From contig CATPCN010000587.1 of assembly GCA_955652855.1 (NCBI GenBank), positions 1-10,598 of the forward strand: a DNA stretch of 10,598 bases. Direction: 5' to 3'. The notes below the pieces were generated by a model. It ran no database searches. It was not told where the DNA came from and saw only the letters and a program-made list of their open reading frames with translations. Positions 1 through 6,100 of the stretch are shown here, one piece after another (the first letter of the stretch is position 1; each line of letters begins with the position of its first letter). The translations under genes were made by a program, and so were the position numbers. Source of the DNA: an uncultured Chthoniobacterales bacterium. GTDB lineage: Bacteria > Verrucomicrobiota > Verrucomicrobiae > Chthoniobacterales > UBA10450.

Positions 1-377
1 GCGGCGTCCTGCATTCCGGTATAGGCTCTTTCGACCTTCCACCGGTCTTTAATGGTTGGCGGCAGAGGAGGGTAGGGGAGGACTTCTGCTTGTCTGCCGA
101 TCCACGGCCGCAATTCCTTGCGGAGATCGCCAAGACTCAGCCGAAGCCGATGTTGCACGAAATCGATGATGGTGCCGTGATCGGCCTCGTTGCGAACCGA
201 AAAATAGACGTAGTGACCATCCGCCTCGCGTTTGACGACCACCTTGTCGCCGTCTGCATGCCGCATCACCGCAGAGCCGCGCCAGCTTGCTTTGCGATCG
301 AGAACATACCCCTGGCTCGCGGCGTACGTGCGCAAATCGATCGAGGTCTTGAAAGATTCCAGTTCGGGATCGAACAT
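1..377 (-). CDS. DUF3991/TOPRIM primase-like protein, N-terminal part (runs off left edge)
   Basis: Reading leftward from an ATG at 377, the frame stays open to the window edge for 125 codons. The product begins MFDPELESFKTSIDLRTYAA and continues with DRKASWRGSAVMRH (residues 27-40), GDKVVVKREADGHYVYFSVR (43-62), HGTIIDFVQ (67-75) and SLGDLRKELRPW (81-92). I recognise this as the N-terminal zinc-ribbon/DUF3991 part of the DUF3991-plus-TOPRIM proteins carried by integrative elements. These resemble DNA primases and probably act in element replication or transfer, but that role is inferred from the family. A Shine-Dalgarno GGAGA lies about 7 bases before the ATG. The TOPRIM domain should lie beyond the left edge. 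Three overlapping frames here are longer but give low-complexity, Arg/Ser-rich products with no family resemblance. The gene lies in the same orientation as the integrase and excisionase remnants to its right, as in a mobile element. Confidence 0.8.
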   Translation of the reverse strand, partial: MFDPELESFKTSIDLRTYAASQGYVLDRKASWRGSAVMRHADGDKVVVKREADGHYVYFSVRNEADHGTIIDFVQHRLRLSLGDLRKELRPWIGRQAEVLPYPPLPPTIKDRWKVERAYTGMQDA

Positions 378-1028
378 TCGGCTTTCTCCAACTGTCTGGC
401 GCGACCCGTAAACGCTCTAGACCGAATCGCGAAAGAATAAAATACACGCACGCCGACGGGCCCGCAATGTTCTCCACCGTGTCGGTGCATTGACACAGGT
501 CCGGCTCCTGACTGGAAGGCATGAGGCTTAGCAGCAGCCGGTGCAAACGATGCGGGCTCAGCGGGGAAGGCGCTCCCGCCGGGCGTCCCTTCTGACTTGG
601 ACAATCCGACGAAGCACTTGGTGCACCCTATCTGCCGTTGCGAATCAAACGATACGCAAAGGCAACCAATATCGAAGCCAGAACAACTGAGCTTTCGTGT
701 AAATACCTTGCAGCAGCGGATCAGACAGTTCGGCAAGGGTGTCGATCAGAATGCAGGCGGCGCCGAGCTTCCTTCCGTCTCCTGCGGGCGCAAGAACGGA
801 GAACGGCACCACCAGCACATGCAGCACGCCGCGCTCCGGCAGCAGACTCGACACGCGCGTTGCATAGGCCGTCAGTTTGGCCATGACGCGGCTATCATCG
901 GGCTCCTCAGTTATTCGATAGTCGCCCGGCAGGGTAGTTGTGGCGGGCTTCGACCATCGCTTCTGGGATTGGAGCGGGACTTGAGATTCCGTGGAAGCGC
1001 TGTGAGGTTGCCGAAAAGAAAAGATCGT
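378..1028. other. Stretch without a recognisable intact gene
   Basis: Between the start of the primase-like gene and the last recognisable integrase codon there is no protein I can assign in any frame. The minus-strand frame of the truncated integrase stays open to 645, but its product beyond residue 66 resembles nothing I know. A plus-strand frame covering 597-1280 gives a basic, cysteine- and histidine-rich product typical of antisense noise. The only local structure noted is a weak inverted repeat, GTGTC/GACAC, at 479-496. The likeliest reading is eroded mobile-element DNA left after a deletion that removed most of the integrase. Confidence 0.5.
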
Positions 1029-1226
1029 CGGACCGGCATACTGTCCAGTCTCAATTTCGGCCAGACGTTCTCTAAGCAATTTTTCCGCGTCGGTGTACCG
1101 CTTGCTCTTGCTGCTTTCGTACTGCTGTACACCATCCACGTAATAGCGAATCCACCAAACAGCGGTTTTCACGCCACCGCTTTTTACGGGCTGGTAGATC
1201 GAACCGAATTGCGGCTTGCGCGGCAT
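645..1226 (-). pseudogene. Truncated tyrosine-recombinase integrase (N-terminal arm-binding region only)
   Basis: The first 66 residues look like the N-terminus of an element integrase: MPRKPQFGSIYQP, then the strand-rich WWIRYYVDGVQQYESS (24-39) and the helix RYTDAEKLLRERLAEIETGQ (43-62). This is the usual arm-type DNA-binding region ahead of the core-binding domain. From about residue 67 (base 1028) the sequence changes character. The following 127 codons contain none of the expected core-binding or catalytic (Arg-His-Arg-Tyr) segments, and the frame ends at 193 residues against roughly 350-420 for a complete integrase. The start codon overlaps the excisionase stop by one base (TGATG), so the two were co-translated. 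The tail fused in frame is unidentified. The remnant should be inactive as a recombinase, though it could still bind arm-type sites if expressed. Confidence 0.7.
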
Positions 1227-1480
1227 CAGCGATCTTTATACTTCTCAATGAAGCCGTCAAGGTCACGCCGGTCGAGATGAACGCGACGCCCAACGCGCAC
1301 AACTGGCAACTCCTTTTGAAAGATTAGATGCTGGATGGACTGCTCGCTGCGCCCCAAGTAAATCGCCGCTTGCTTCACCGTCAAGAGTGCTGGCTCAACA
1401 GACGGGGACACCGCCCGCTCATCCCGCAGCATCGCTGCGACTTCCTCGGCAATCGCCCTTGCAAGTCCATCCAGCGCCAT
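1226..1480 (-). CDS. Excisionase-like helix-turn-helix DNA-binding protein
   Basis: This is an 84-residue protein. Its C-terminal half (about 32-80) reads as an excisionase/MerR-type winged helix: LLTVKQAAIYLGRSEQSIQH forms the helix-turn-helix, VVRVGRRVHLDRRDLDGFI the wing and last helix. Proteins of this type bend attachment-site DNA to direct an integrase towards excision, or repress element genes. The N-terminal 30 residues are an alanine- and glutamate-rich helix. The position directly upstream of, and overlapping, the integrase start is the classic xis-int order. No strong ribosome-binding site precedes the ATG at 1480. An internal ATG at codon 17 has GAGGAA about 9 bases upstream and is an alternative start. 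Since the integrase partner is truncated, this gene may be an orphan remnant, although its own frame is intact. Confidence 0.75.
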   Translation of the reverse strand: MALDGLARAIAEEVAAMLRDERAVSPSVEPALLTVKQAAIYLGRSEQSIQHLIFQKELPVVRVGRRVHLDRRDLDGFIEKYKDR

Positions 1481-1486
1481 ATTGGT

Positions 1487-1643
1487 CTACGCCTTCTTTG
1501 CGTCCTCCTGTCTCTTGAGATAATCCAGTTCGCGCAGATATGCTTCACGCGCACTGTGGTTCAACGTTGATAGGTTTGGCGCAGCCTGACCATAACTAGA
1601 TCGATCTGTGCCTGTTTTTCTGCCGCTTTATTAACGTCGGCCA
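1487..1643 (-). pseudogene. Small alpha-helical protein split by a one-base frameshift
   Basis: An ATG at 1643 has a good ribosome-binding site (AAGGAG, about 9 bases upstream) and opens MADVNKAAEKQAQIDLVMVR, ending after 27 codons at a TGA (1563-1561). In the next frame the sequence continues as LNHSAREAYLRELDYLKRQE plus a short tail to a TAG at 1487, just before the excisionase. Joined, the two halves make one charged amphipathic helical protein of about 53 residues, with a natural YQR-LNHS junction. Restoring one T in the CGTTGAAC context would repair the frame. I therefore read it as one gene with a single-base deletion, real or a sequencing error. Alternatively they are two tiny genes coupled by a TTGA stop/start overlap. 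Function unknown; the position suggests an accessory gene of the excisionase-integrase module. Confidence 0.55.
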
Positions 1644-1749
1644 TTGCTCGGTCTCCTTTCACGAACGTCGGTCGGGACCTCGCCGGCTTCCCGGCGCTCT
1701 CGGCTCTGTCGAACGTGCCGATGGTATCGGCGCTGAGTTCGAACACCCG

Positions 1750-1786
1750 GTCGCGGTAGGGACGACCGTTGCTGACCGCCCCCGGC
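1750..1786 (-). ncRNA. Group II intron domain VI and 3' splice end
   Basis: Directly after domain V the minus strand gives a GGGGGCGG...CGTCCC hairpin followed by CTACCGCGAC. Domain VI normally holds the bulged branch-point adenosine about 7-8 bases from the 3' splice site; the A of CCCTACC is the natural candidate. The following CGGGTGTTCG would be 3' flanking DNA. The exact end is uncertain by a few bases. Confidence 0.6.
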
Positions 1787-1788
1787 AC

Positions 1789-1823
1789 AGATCCGTACGA
1801 GCGGAGCTACCGCATAAGGCTCT
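1789..1823 (-). ncRNA. Group II intron domain V hairpin
   Basis: The minus-strand sequence contains GAGCC-TTAT-GCGG-TAGC-TCCGC-TCGTACGGATCT, which matches the highly conserved domain V layout: a distal stem GCGG/CCGC capped by a TAGC tetraloop-like sequence, an internal bulge, and a proximal stem AGAGCC/GGATCT carrying the AGC catalytic triad. The lower stem has one mismatch (U opposite C) where relatives I recall have a base pair, which fits a decaying copy. Domain V is the catalytic core of the self-splicing ribozyme. With the other domains missing it has no partner here. A covariance-model search would settle this call. Confidence 0.7.
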
Positions 1824-1859
1824 TGCCTAAGGTCGTGACGCGAGGAAACGCTCCTCCGG

Positions 1860-2048
1860 CTACCGATGTCGAACTCGGCTTGGGGGAACGCACTTTCGGG
1901 TAAGGCGGTTGAAGCGCTCCCAGCAGAACCGGTGGCGTTGGCTCCGACGTAGCAAGGCATGCCGCCAGGCGCGGCCCACCTCGGCGCGAAAGCCTTCCAG
2001 TCGCATTAGAATCGTGGGAAATGCGTGATAGTTCTCCGCCGTATACAG
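1860..2048 (-). pseudogene. Group II intron reverse transcriptase/maturase, C-terminal fragment
   Basis: One frame reads LYTAENYHAFPTILMRLEGF, then WRHALLRRSQRHRFCWERFN, then a TAG at 1862-1860. This is the thumb/maturase C-terminal signature of group II intron proteins, which typically carry an N-Y-x-A-V-P motif, a W-x-x-x-L-x-R-R-S-Q-R segment and a W-E-R-F segment. The next expected part appears in another frame just downstream (RHDLRQEPYAVAPLVRICAG, about 1840-1781, overlapping domain V). The fragment is therefore both truncated and frameshifted. About 60 of the roughly 400 or more residues of a full protein remain. No start codon with a ribosome-binding site is present. The frame is open a little further upstream towards the 3' end of the ribosomal protection gene, but similarity cannot be judged there by eye. 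Confidence 0.75.
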
Positions 2049-2074
2049 CTCGCGTCCAGTCGAATCGCCGAACT

Positions 2075-4009
2075 CTATTTCACTTGCCTCAAATAGTCCC
2101 GTCGGTTCAGCGGGTTCTTGTCCGTCCTCGGACGAGTGCGGGGGGGAGTAGTCAAGAAGTCGTAGTGGCTGAACGTCGTCTCGACGAAACCTTCTCCACG
2201 AGTGAGCGACGGAAGCAGTTGTTGAAGTTTCTGCACTGTCGCTGCCGGTATTGTACCCTCAACGACAGAAACCTTTCCATGAGTTAGGGGGTCTGTAGGA
2301 AGTCCACGCAGCAACACGACTTCGGCGATAACCCGCCCGACAGAGTCGGACGGACACTCCAAATGAAATTGCTGGATCGGTTCGCAGACCTTGGTGCCGG
2401 CGCGCTTCAGTGCGTCCATAACTACCAACGGCGCCAGTTTGCGGTGATCCGCGGCGGTAGCGTTGGCCCAATCGCGATGGCGAATTGACTTGGTCATGGC
2501 GACTTGCCAGTCGATAACCTGCCATCCATACAAGCCTTGCTGAAGCGTTTCCCACGTCGCTTCCTCGACCGCCCTGCAGAAGGCTGCGGGGAGTGTCCCG
2601 GTGTTGATCTCGAAAACGAATGCGCTGCCGCTGCCTATGAGGCGCGGTTCGATGCGCAGGCCGATCGTAGCGACAAAAGGTTCGGGTGCTTCGTCGTGCG
2701 CTTCGCCGACACCCACGACGCGCTCGACAAGAATGATCTTGGACTCGCTGAATTCGGCATCAACTCCAAAGTCCGAGATCAGGCTTTCTTGGATCACCTC
2801 CTTCTGCACCTCGCCATACAAGTTAACGAATAGAAGCCCGGCATTGTCGTCCTGACGCAAACTGATCAGAGGATCTTGCTCGGCGAGCTGAGCAAGAGCG
2901 GCGTGCAAGCGACCTCGGTCTTTGGGGTCTTTGGGTCGAATTGCGGTTTCTAAAAGGGGCGGCGCGAAGTACGCGCTTCGTTGCAGTTTTGGCGACGTCC
3001 CAACGGGATCGCCGATCTGTGCACGAGACAATCCCCACACTTTGGCGATTTGCCCGGCGGCAAGGGTCGACTTTGGCGTCGAGATCCCCTCGGTGAAAAC
3101 CTCTATCGCCGTGATGCGTTGCTCCTCGCCTCCGACGAGCGCGCGCTCGCGTATGCGAAGCGATCCTTCGAACATACGGATGTAAACGATTTTTTCACCC
3201 GATGGCGCGCGTTCGACCTTGAACACAGTCCCTGCCGGCGCTGCCGTGACGTCTGGATTAGAAGCCGGCAACAGGTCTGCGATCGCCTTGAGAAGTTCAG
3301 CGATGCCGGCTCCGGTGATGGCCGATCCGAACAGAATAGGATGGACCGCACCCCGTTGAACTTGACGCACCAGCGATTGGCGAAGAACCGATTGATCGAT
3401 GCTGTCCTTTCGCTCGATGTATTGAGCCAGCACGTCGAGATCGTTTTCAGCCACTATCTCCACGATGCTCGGGATGCTTTGCTCCGGAAACGTATCGTAA
3501 GGGCAATACATTGCATCTCGTTGGCCGAGATGAATTGCGTACCCGATCGGCACAGCCGCTGGAGTGAGGCGAGCTCGAATCTCGTCAACCAGTGCTTCGC
3601 AGCGAGCGCCGACGCGGTCGATTTTATTTGCGAAGATGATGAACGGAATGGCTCTGCGCTTCAACGCTCTGAAGATCACTCGCGTCTGCGCTTGGACGCC
3701 TTCGACGGCGGAAACGACAAGAACGGCTGCATCCAGAATGTCGAGCACGCGCTCGATCTCGGCGATAAAGTCGGGGTGCCCAGGCGTGTCGACTAGGTTG
3801 ACTTGTACATCACCGATCGAGAACGCGGTTACAGCCGCTCTGATAGTAATGCCGCGTCGTTTTTCTTGTTCGAGAGAATCCGTCTGGGTCGTGCCGGTGT
3901 CGACACTTCCCATCTGTTCTAGGATGCCAGTATCGAACAGAATGCGCTCGGTAGTGGTCGTCTTTCCTGCGTCGACGTGTGCCAGAATGCCAATGCTGAG
4001 ATACTTCAT
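2075..4009 (-). CDS. Otr(A)/Tet(M)-type ribosomal protection GTPase
   Basis: This 644-residue translation-factor GTPase is related to elongation factor G and matches the roughly 640-residue length of Tet(M), Tet(O) and Otr(A). All GTPase motifs are present: P-loop AHVDAGKT (10-17), switch I RRGITI (51-56), DTPGH (74-78), NKID (128-131) and GSA (228-230). EF-G-like domains II-V follow, ending in TPPRTRPRTDKNPLNRRDYL, which resembles the Otr(A)-type C-terminus. Such proteins bind the ribosomal A site and eject tetracycline-like drugs at the cost of GTP. The domain IV tip is atypical: where Tet(M) and Tet(O) have Tyr-Ser-Pro-Val this protein has Asp-Trp-Ala-Asn (513-516). It follows the methyltransferase by 64 bases on the same strand, with AGGA about 7 bases before the ATG. 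I infer self-protection for the adjacent biosynthetic operon. The family is certain, the drug is not. Confidence 0.9.
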   Translation of the reverse strand: MKYLSIGILAHVDAGKTTTTERILFDTGILEQMGSVDTGTTQTDSLEQEKRRGITIRAAVTAFSIGDVQVNLVDTPGHPDFIAEIERVLDILDAAVLVVSAVEGVQAQTRVIFRALKRRAIPFIIFANKIDRVGARCEALVDEIRARLTPAAVPIGYAIHLGQRDAMYCPYDTFPEQSIPSIVEIVAENDLDVLAQYIERKDSIDQSVLRQSLVRQVQRGAVHPILFGSAITGAGIAELLKAIADLLPASNPDVTAAPAGTVFKVERAPSGEKIVYIRMFEGSLRIRERALVGGEEQRITAIEVFTEGISTPKSTLAAGQIAKVWGLSRAQIGDPVGTSPKLQRSAYFAPPLLETAIRPKDPKDRGRLHAALAQLAEQDPLISLRQDDNAGLLFVNLYGEVQKEVIQESLISDFGVDAEFSESKIILVERVVGVGEAHDEAPEPFVATIGLRIEPRLIGSGSAFVFEINTGTLPAAFCRAVEEATWETLQQGLYGWQVIDWQVAMTKSIRHRDWANATAADHRKLAPLVVMDALKRAGTKVCEPIQQFHLECPSDSVGRVIAEVVLLRGLPTDPLTHGKVSVVEGTIPAATVQKLQQLLPSLTRGEGFVETTFSHYDFLTTPPRTRPRTDKNPLNRRDYLRQVK

Positions 4010-4073
4010 CTGTCCTGCCTCGACCTACTGCGCGTCGGCGCGCCAGACGGCAACAGAACGAAAGAATTGGGTC

Positions 4074-4748
4074 TCATGAACGACGCAGTAATAGGTGGTG
4101 GTAGTGCGTGGACTGTCGATGCGCTTCCTCGTGAAATCCGTGATCGGACATCCATCTCAGAACCTCGTCGATCTCGGGAAAGTGGTTATACCAGTAGTGG
4201 ACGCCGATTTCGCCGGGCGCAGCGCCGTCCTCGCGCGCTTCCGCGAGCACACGGCGCTCGTCGTCGCCTGGTATCTCGATAGTGACATAGAGAAGTCCGC
4301 TGTCGGCGAGGACGCTGCGGAATCCGGAAAGAACTGCCGGCCAATCGCTCTTCATCACCCATTCGAGCGCGTCGATGCACACGATGCCATGAAACTTTCC
4401 AGCAAAGTCGTCGCGCGATTGTAGGTCCTGCAGCGCAAGTGGTTCTGTTTCCACGTAGGGCCATTTCTCGCGCGCCTTAGCGAGCATCGCCTCCGACTGA
4501 TCGATGCCGAGGAGCCGTCCGGCGCAGGGTGCCAGCATTTTGAAATAGGTCCCGGTCCCACACGCAGCATCTAGTATGGCGGGGCCGGGTGGGAGTTTTC
4601 CGAGAAATTCCTGGACGCACTCAGCATGCACCGCTCCGATCGAGCCGTAGATTGTATCGTATTTCGTCGCGGTTTCTTGGAAATGCCGAAGTGAAATGTC
4701 TCTCGCACGCTCAACGAATGCTCGTCGTTTATTTATCGATGAGTGCAT
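4074..4748 (-). CDS. Class I SAM-dependent methyltransferase
   Basis: This 224-residue protein has a Rossmann methyltransferase fold. Motif I is AILDAACGTGTYF (57-69), the acidic ribose-binding residue is D83 in LLGIDQSEAML, the post-II region IVCIDALEW covers 122-130, and the late strands are GLLYVTIEIP (151-160) and STHYHHLLLRR (213-223). The N-terminal ARDISLRHFQETATKYDTIY resembles small-molecule O- or N-methyltransferases of the UbiE/Methyltransf_11-25 kind rather than rRNA methylases. It has no RNA-binding extension such as S4 or THUMP. It is the first gene of the leftward transcript, upstream of the ribosomal protection gene, and is divergent from the main operon. It may tailor the product or modify it for self-protection; the substrate cannot be read. 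The ATG at 4748 is the only good start, with a weak AGGA about 13 bases upstream. Confidence 0.85.
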   Translation of the reverse strand: MHSSINKRRAFVERARDISLRHFQETATKYDTIYGSIGAVHAECVQEFLGKLPPGPAILDAACGTGTYFKMLAPCAGRLLGIDQSEAMLAKAREKWPYVETEPLALQDLQSRDDFAGKFHGIVCIDALEWVMKSDWPAVLSGFRSVLADSGLLYVTIEIPGDDERRVLAEAREDGAAPGEIGVHYWYNHFPEIDEVLRWMSDHGFHEEAHRQSTHYHHLLLRRS

Positions 4749-4846
4749 TGCCGTTTCGCAGTCCTGGCTTGGGTTGTCGCGCAGCCGTTCGGATGTGCGG
4801 CACAGAGATGACGAATGTCCCCGCTCCGAAACGCCTAAATCTCACC

Positions 4847-4852
4847 TACAAT
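4847..4852 (+). promoter_or_regulatory. Possible -10 element of the rightward operon
   Basis: TACAAT in the AT-rich patch CTACAATATACAC is the best sigma-70 -10 match in the 135-base divergent gap. The hexamer 17 bases upstream (CTCCGA) is a poor -35, so activation by a regulator or another sigma factor is possible. The predicted start near 4859 would leave a leader of about 25 bases before the TPR-like gene. Confidence 0.25.
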
Positions 4853-4854
4853 AT

Positions 4855-4884
4855 ACACTAAGACCGCCGAGAGCGAGGTGTCAA
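4855..4884 (-). promoter_or_regulatory. Possible leftward promoter for methyltransferase-GTPase transcript
   Basis: On the minus strand a perfect -35 hexamer TTGACA (4884-4879) is followed 18 bases later by TAGTGT (4860-4855) as a poor -10. A better -10-like TATATT (4855-4850) lies too far away, at 23 bases. Transcription would start near 4848 and give a leader of about 100 bases. The -35 box overlaps the start codon of the divergent TPR-like gene, so the two transcripts would interfere. Evidence is motif matching only. Confidence 0.25.
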
Positions 4885-6095
4885 TGTCCACCCAGTCCAT
4901 AGCACGCAACGCCTTCCAGCACACTCTGGCCGTGTTTTCCGGCGCCCCCAACCCGGCAAAGGCGGACTTGTTTTCCAGGGCTGCCGTCGAGGTTTACGAA
5001 GCAAAGATCTGGGACGATTGGGGATACCGTTTCACGCAAATATTCGAACCCGGCATACTCCAAGAAGTCGCCATTCTGGAGGGCATTTCCCACGATGACC
5101 TTCGGCGGTTGAAACATCGTCCGTCACCAGCCCTCTCTTGGCTTGGGGCGCGAGCCGACGCCCCGACCGAGCTCTCCTTCGTTGAGAAGATCAATGTAGC
5201 GTCCGCTCTCGTGAGCATTTCGCGCTTCGACGCGGCGGCAAGCATTGTCGACATTGCTGCGTGTGACGCGGTCTCGCCACGCGACCGGTTCGAACTCGGT
5301 TGGGTGGAATTCCTGATATCCAACCGTTGCGACGATGGCGCGCATTCGCCTGAAGCGTTTCAGCGGATGCGACTTGCAATCGAAGATGGCGGCATTTCGC
5401 CTTCGCGGGTGCTTGATGTGTGTGCGCAGGGCGTGGTGTGGCACGTGAAGCGACGCGAGGTGTCTGACGCGGATTACGCCTGGTGCTTGAGGACGGGGGC
5501 GACGATCGCGGCCGAGCGTGGGGCGGCGGATCCGGGCGCGATTTCTTCTTGGTATCGCGGCGTTGCGATGGTCCCGGCGGCGAGTGGAGATGCAGCGCAA
5601 ACCCGCGACTACATGCGACGCGCGGAAGAGGCGGCGCTACAGACATACGCATCGCGGCCGAGCGCCTTCGAGCTCAACGCGCTCAAGACATACCACGAGT
5701 CGGCGATCAAAGAGCATATGTATGTAACTAAGGACATCGAGCGCGCGTTGGCCGCTGGGAAGGATTTGGTCGCGCTCGACCCGAACTGGCCGCCCAGTTA
5801 CGGCGAAGTGGCCGACGCCTATCGTAGTTTCGGTCGACTCGAGCAGGCGGCGGAGCTCTACGAGCTCGCTGCGCGAATGGGCCCACCTTATGTCGGCCAT
5901 CATTTGTTGCAAGCGGGCCGTTGTCGGGCGCAGACGCAGGCGCCGGATCAAGCTCTTGCGCACTACGAGACGCTGAGTGCAATGGCTCCGGATTACGCCC
6001 CTGTGCGCGCCGAAGGTGCGCGAGTTGCTGAGCGAGCATCGGAGGCTTCGCGCCGACGGTATTTGGAAACGGTCGAGGCGCGGCACGCATCTTGA
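4884..6095 (+). CDS. TPR-like repeat protein, first gene of the rightward operon
   Basis: This is a 403-residue, mostly helical, soluble protein with no signal peptide or membrane segment. The C-terminal part has recognisable tetratricopeptide repeats: NWPPSYGEVADAYRSFGRLE followed by QAAELYELAA (301-330), and a second, looser one around 338-371 (LLQAGRCRAQ, then DQALAHYETLSAMAPDYAP). The N-terminal 280 residues, including DDWGYRFTQIF (44-54), are not a family I can name, though helix pairs around 102-140 and 236-256 could be degenerate repeats. TPR proteins usually act as scaffolds, so a role in organising the enzymes encoded downstream is a reasonable inference. I chose the ATG at 4884 because GAGCGAGG ends 5 bases before it. 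A GTG at 4878 would add two residues. Its stop overlaps the TTG codon that may start the next gene. Confidence 0.7.
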   Translation: MSTQSIARNAFQHTLAVFSGAPNPAKADLFSRAAVEVYEAKIWDDWGYRFTQIFEPGILQEVAILEGISHDDLRRLKHRPSPALSWLGARADAPTELSFVEKINVASALVSISRFDAAASIVDIAACDAVSPRDRFELGWVEFLISNRCDDGAHSPEAFQRMRLAIEDGGISPSRVLDVCAQGVVWHVKRREVSDADYAWCLRTGATIAAERGAADPGAISSWYRGVAMVPAASGDAAQTRDYMRRAEEAALQTYASRPSAFELNALKTYHESAIKEHMYVTKDIERALAAGKDLVALDPNWPPSYGEVADAYRSFGRLEQAAELYELAARMGPPYVGHHLLQAGRCRAQTQAPDQALAHYETLSAMAPDYAPVRAEGARVAERASEASRRRYLETVEARHAS

Positions 6096-6100
6096 GGGCC

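Larger units (their letters stand above)
1750..2048 (-). mobile_element. Group II intron, 5'-truncated 3' fragment
   Basis: The minus strand carries the 3' end of a bacterial group II intron: the C-terminal piece of its reverse transcriptase (about 2048-1860), then a domain V hairpin (about 1823-1789) and a domain VI hairpin ending near 1750 in CCCTACCGCGAC. Everything 5' of the reverse transcriptase C-terminus is missing, including ribozyme domains I-IV and the catalytic reverse transcriptase domains, so the element cannot splice or move by itself. Its truncated 5' side stops within about 30 bases of the stop codon of the ribosomal protection gene, so that boundary probably marks a recombination or deletion point joining the resistance locus to the mobile-element block. 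The 3' boundary is placed from the usual end of group II introns (a terminal AY a few bases after the domain VI branch region) and is good to a few bases. Confidence 0.75.

Noticed and set aside
479..496. Inverted repeat GTGTC/GACAC as a terminator or operator
   Set aside because: A five-base stem with an eight-base loop and no T tract is expected by chance in this composition.
49..736. Two overlapping minus-strand frames at 49-546 and 266-736
   Set aside because: They are shadows of the DUF3991-type frame or of non-coding sequence. The frame starting at 377 alone carries recognisable protein motifs and a ribosome-binding site.
597..1280. Plus-strand frame of 227 codons
   Set aside because: It is antisense to the integrase remnant and excisionase, has no convincing start site and its composition looks like noise.
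1733..1752. GTTCGAAC in the intron 3' flank as a tRNA T-loop, suggesting a tRNA attachment site
   Set aside because: The flanking bases do not pair into a T-stem and no acceptor, anticodon or D-arm can be found around it.
1561..1788. Minus-strand frame starting at 1788, extending the small helical protein upstream
   Set aside because: Its first part lies over group II intron domain VI and the 3' flank. The internal ATG at 1643 has the ribosome-binding site and begins the protein-like sequence.
2981..3796. Long plus-strand frame (271 codons) inside the ribosomal protection gene
   Set aside because: It is antisense to a gene with every GTPase motif in place, and its product is rich in Arg, Asp and His with no family resemblance.
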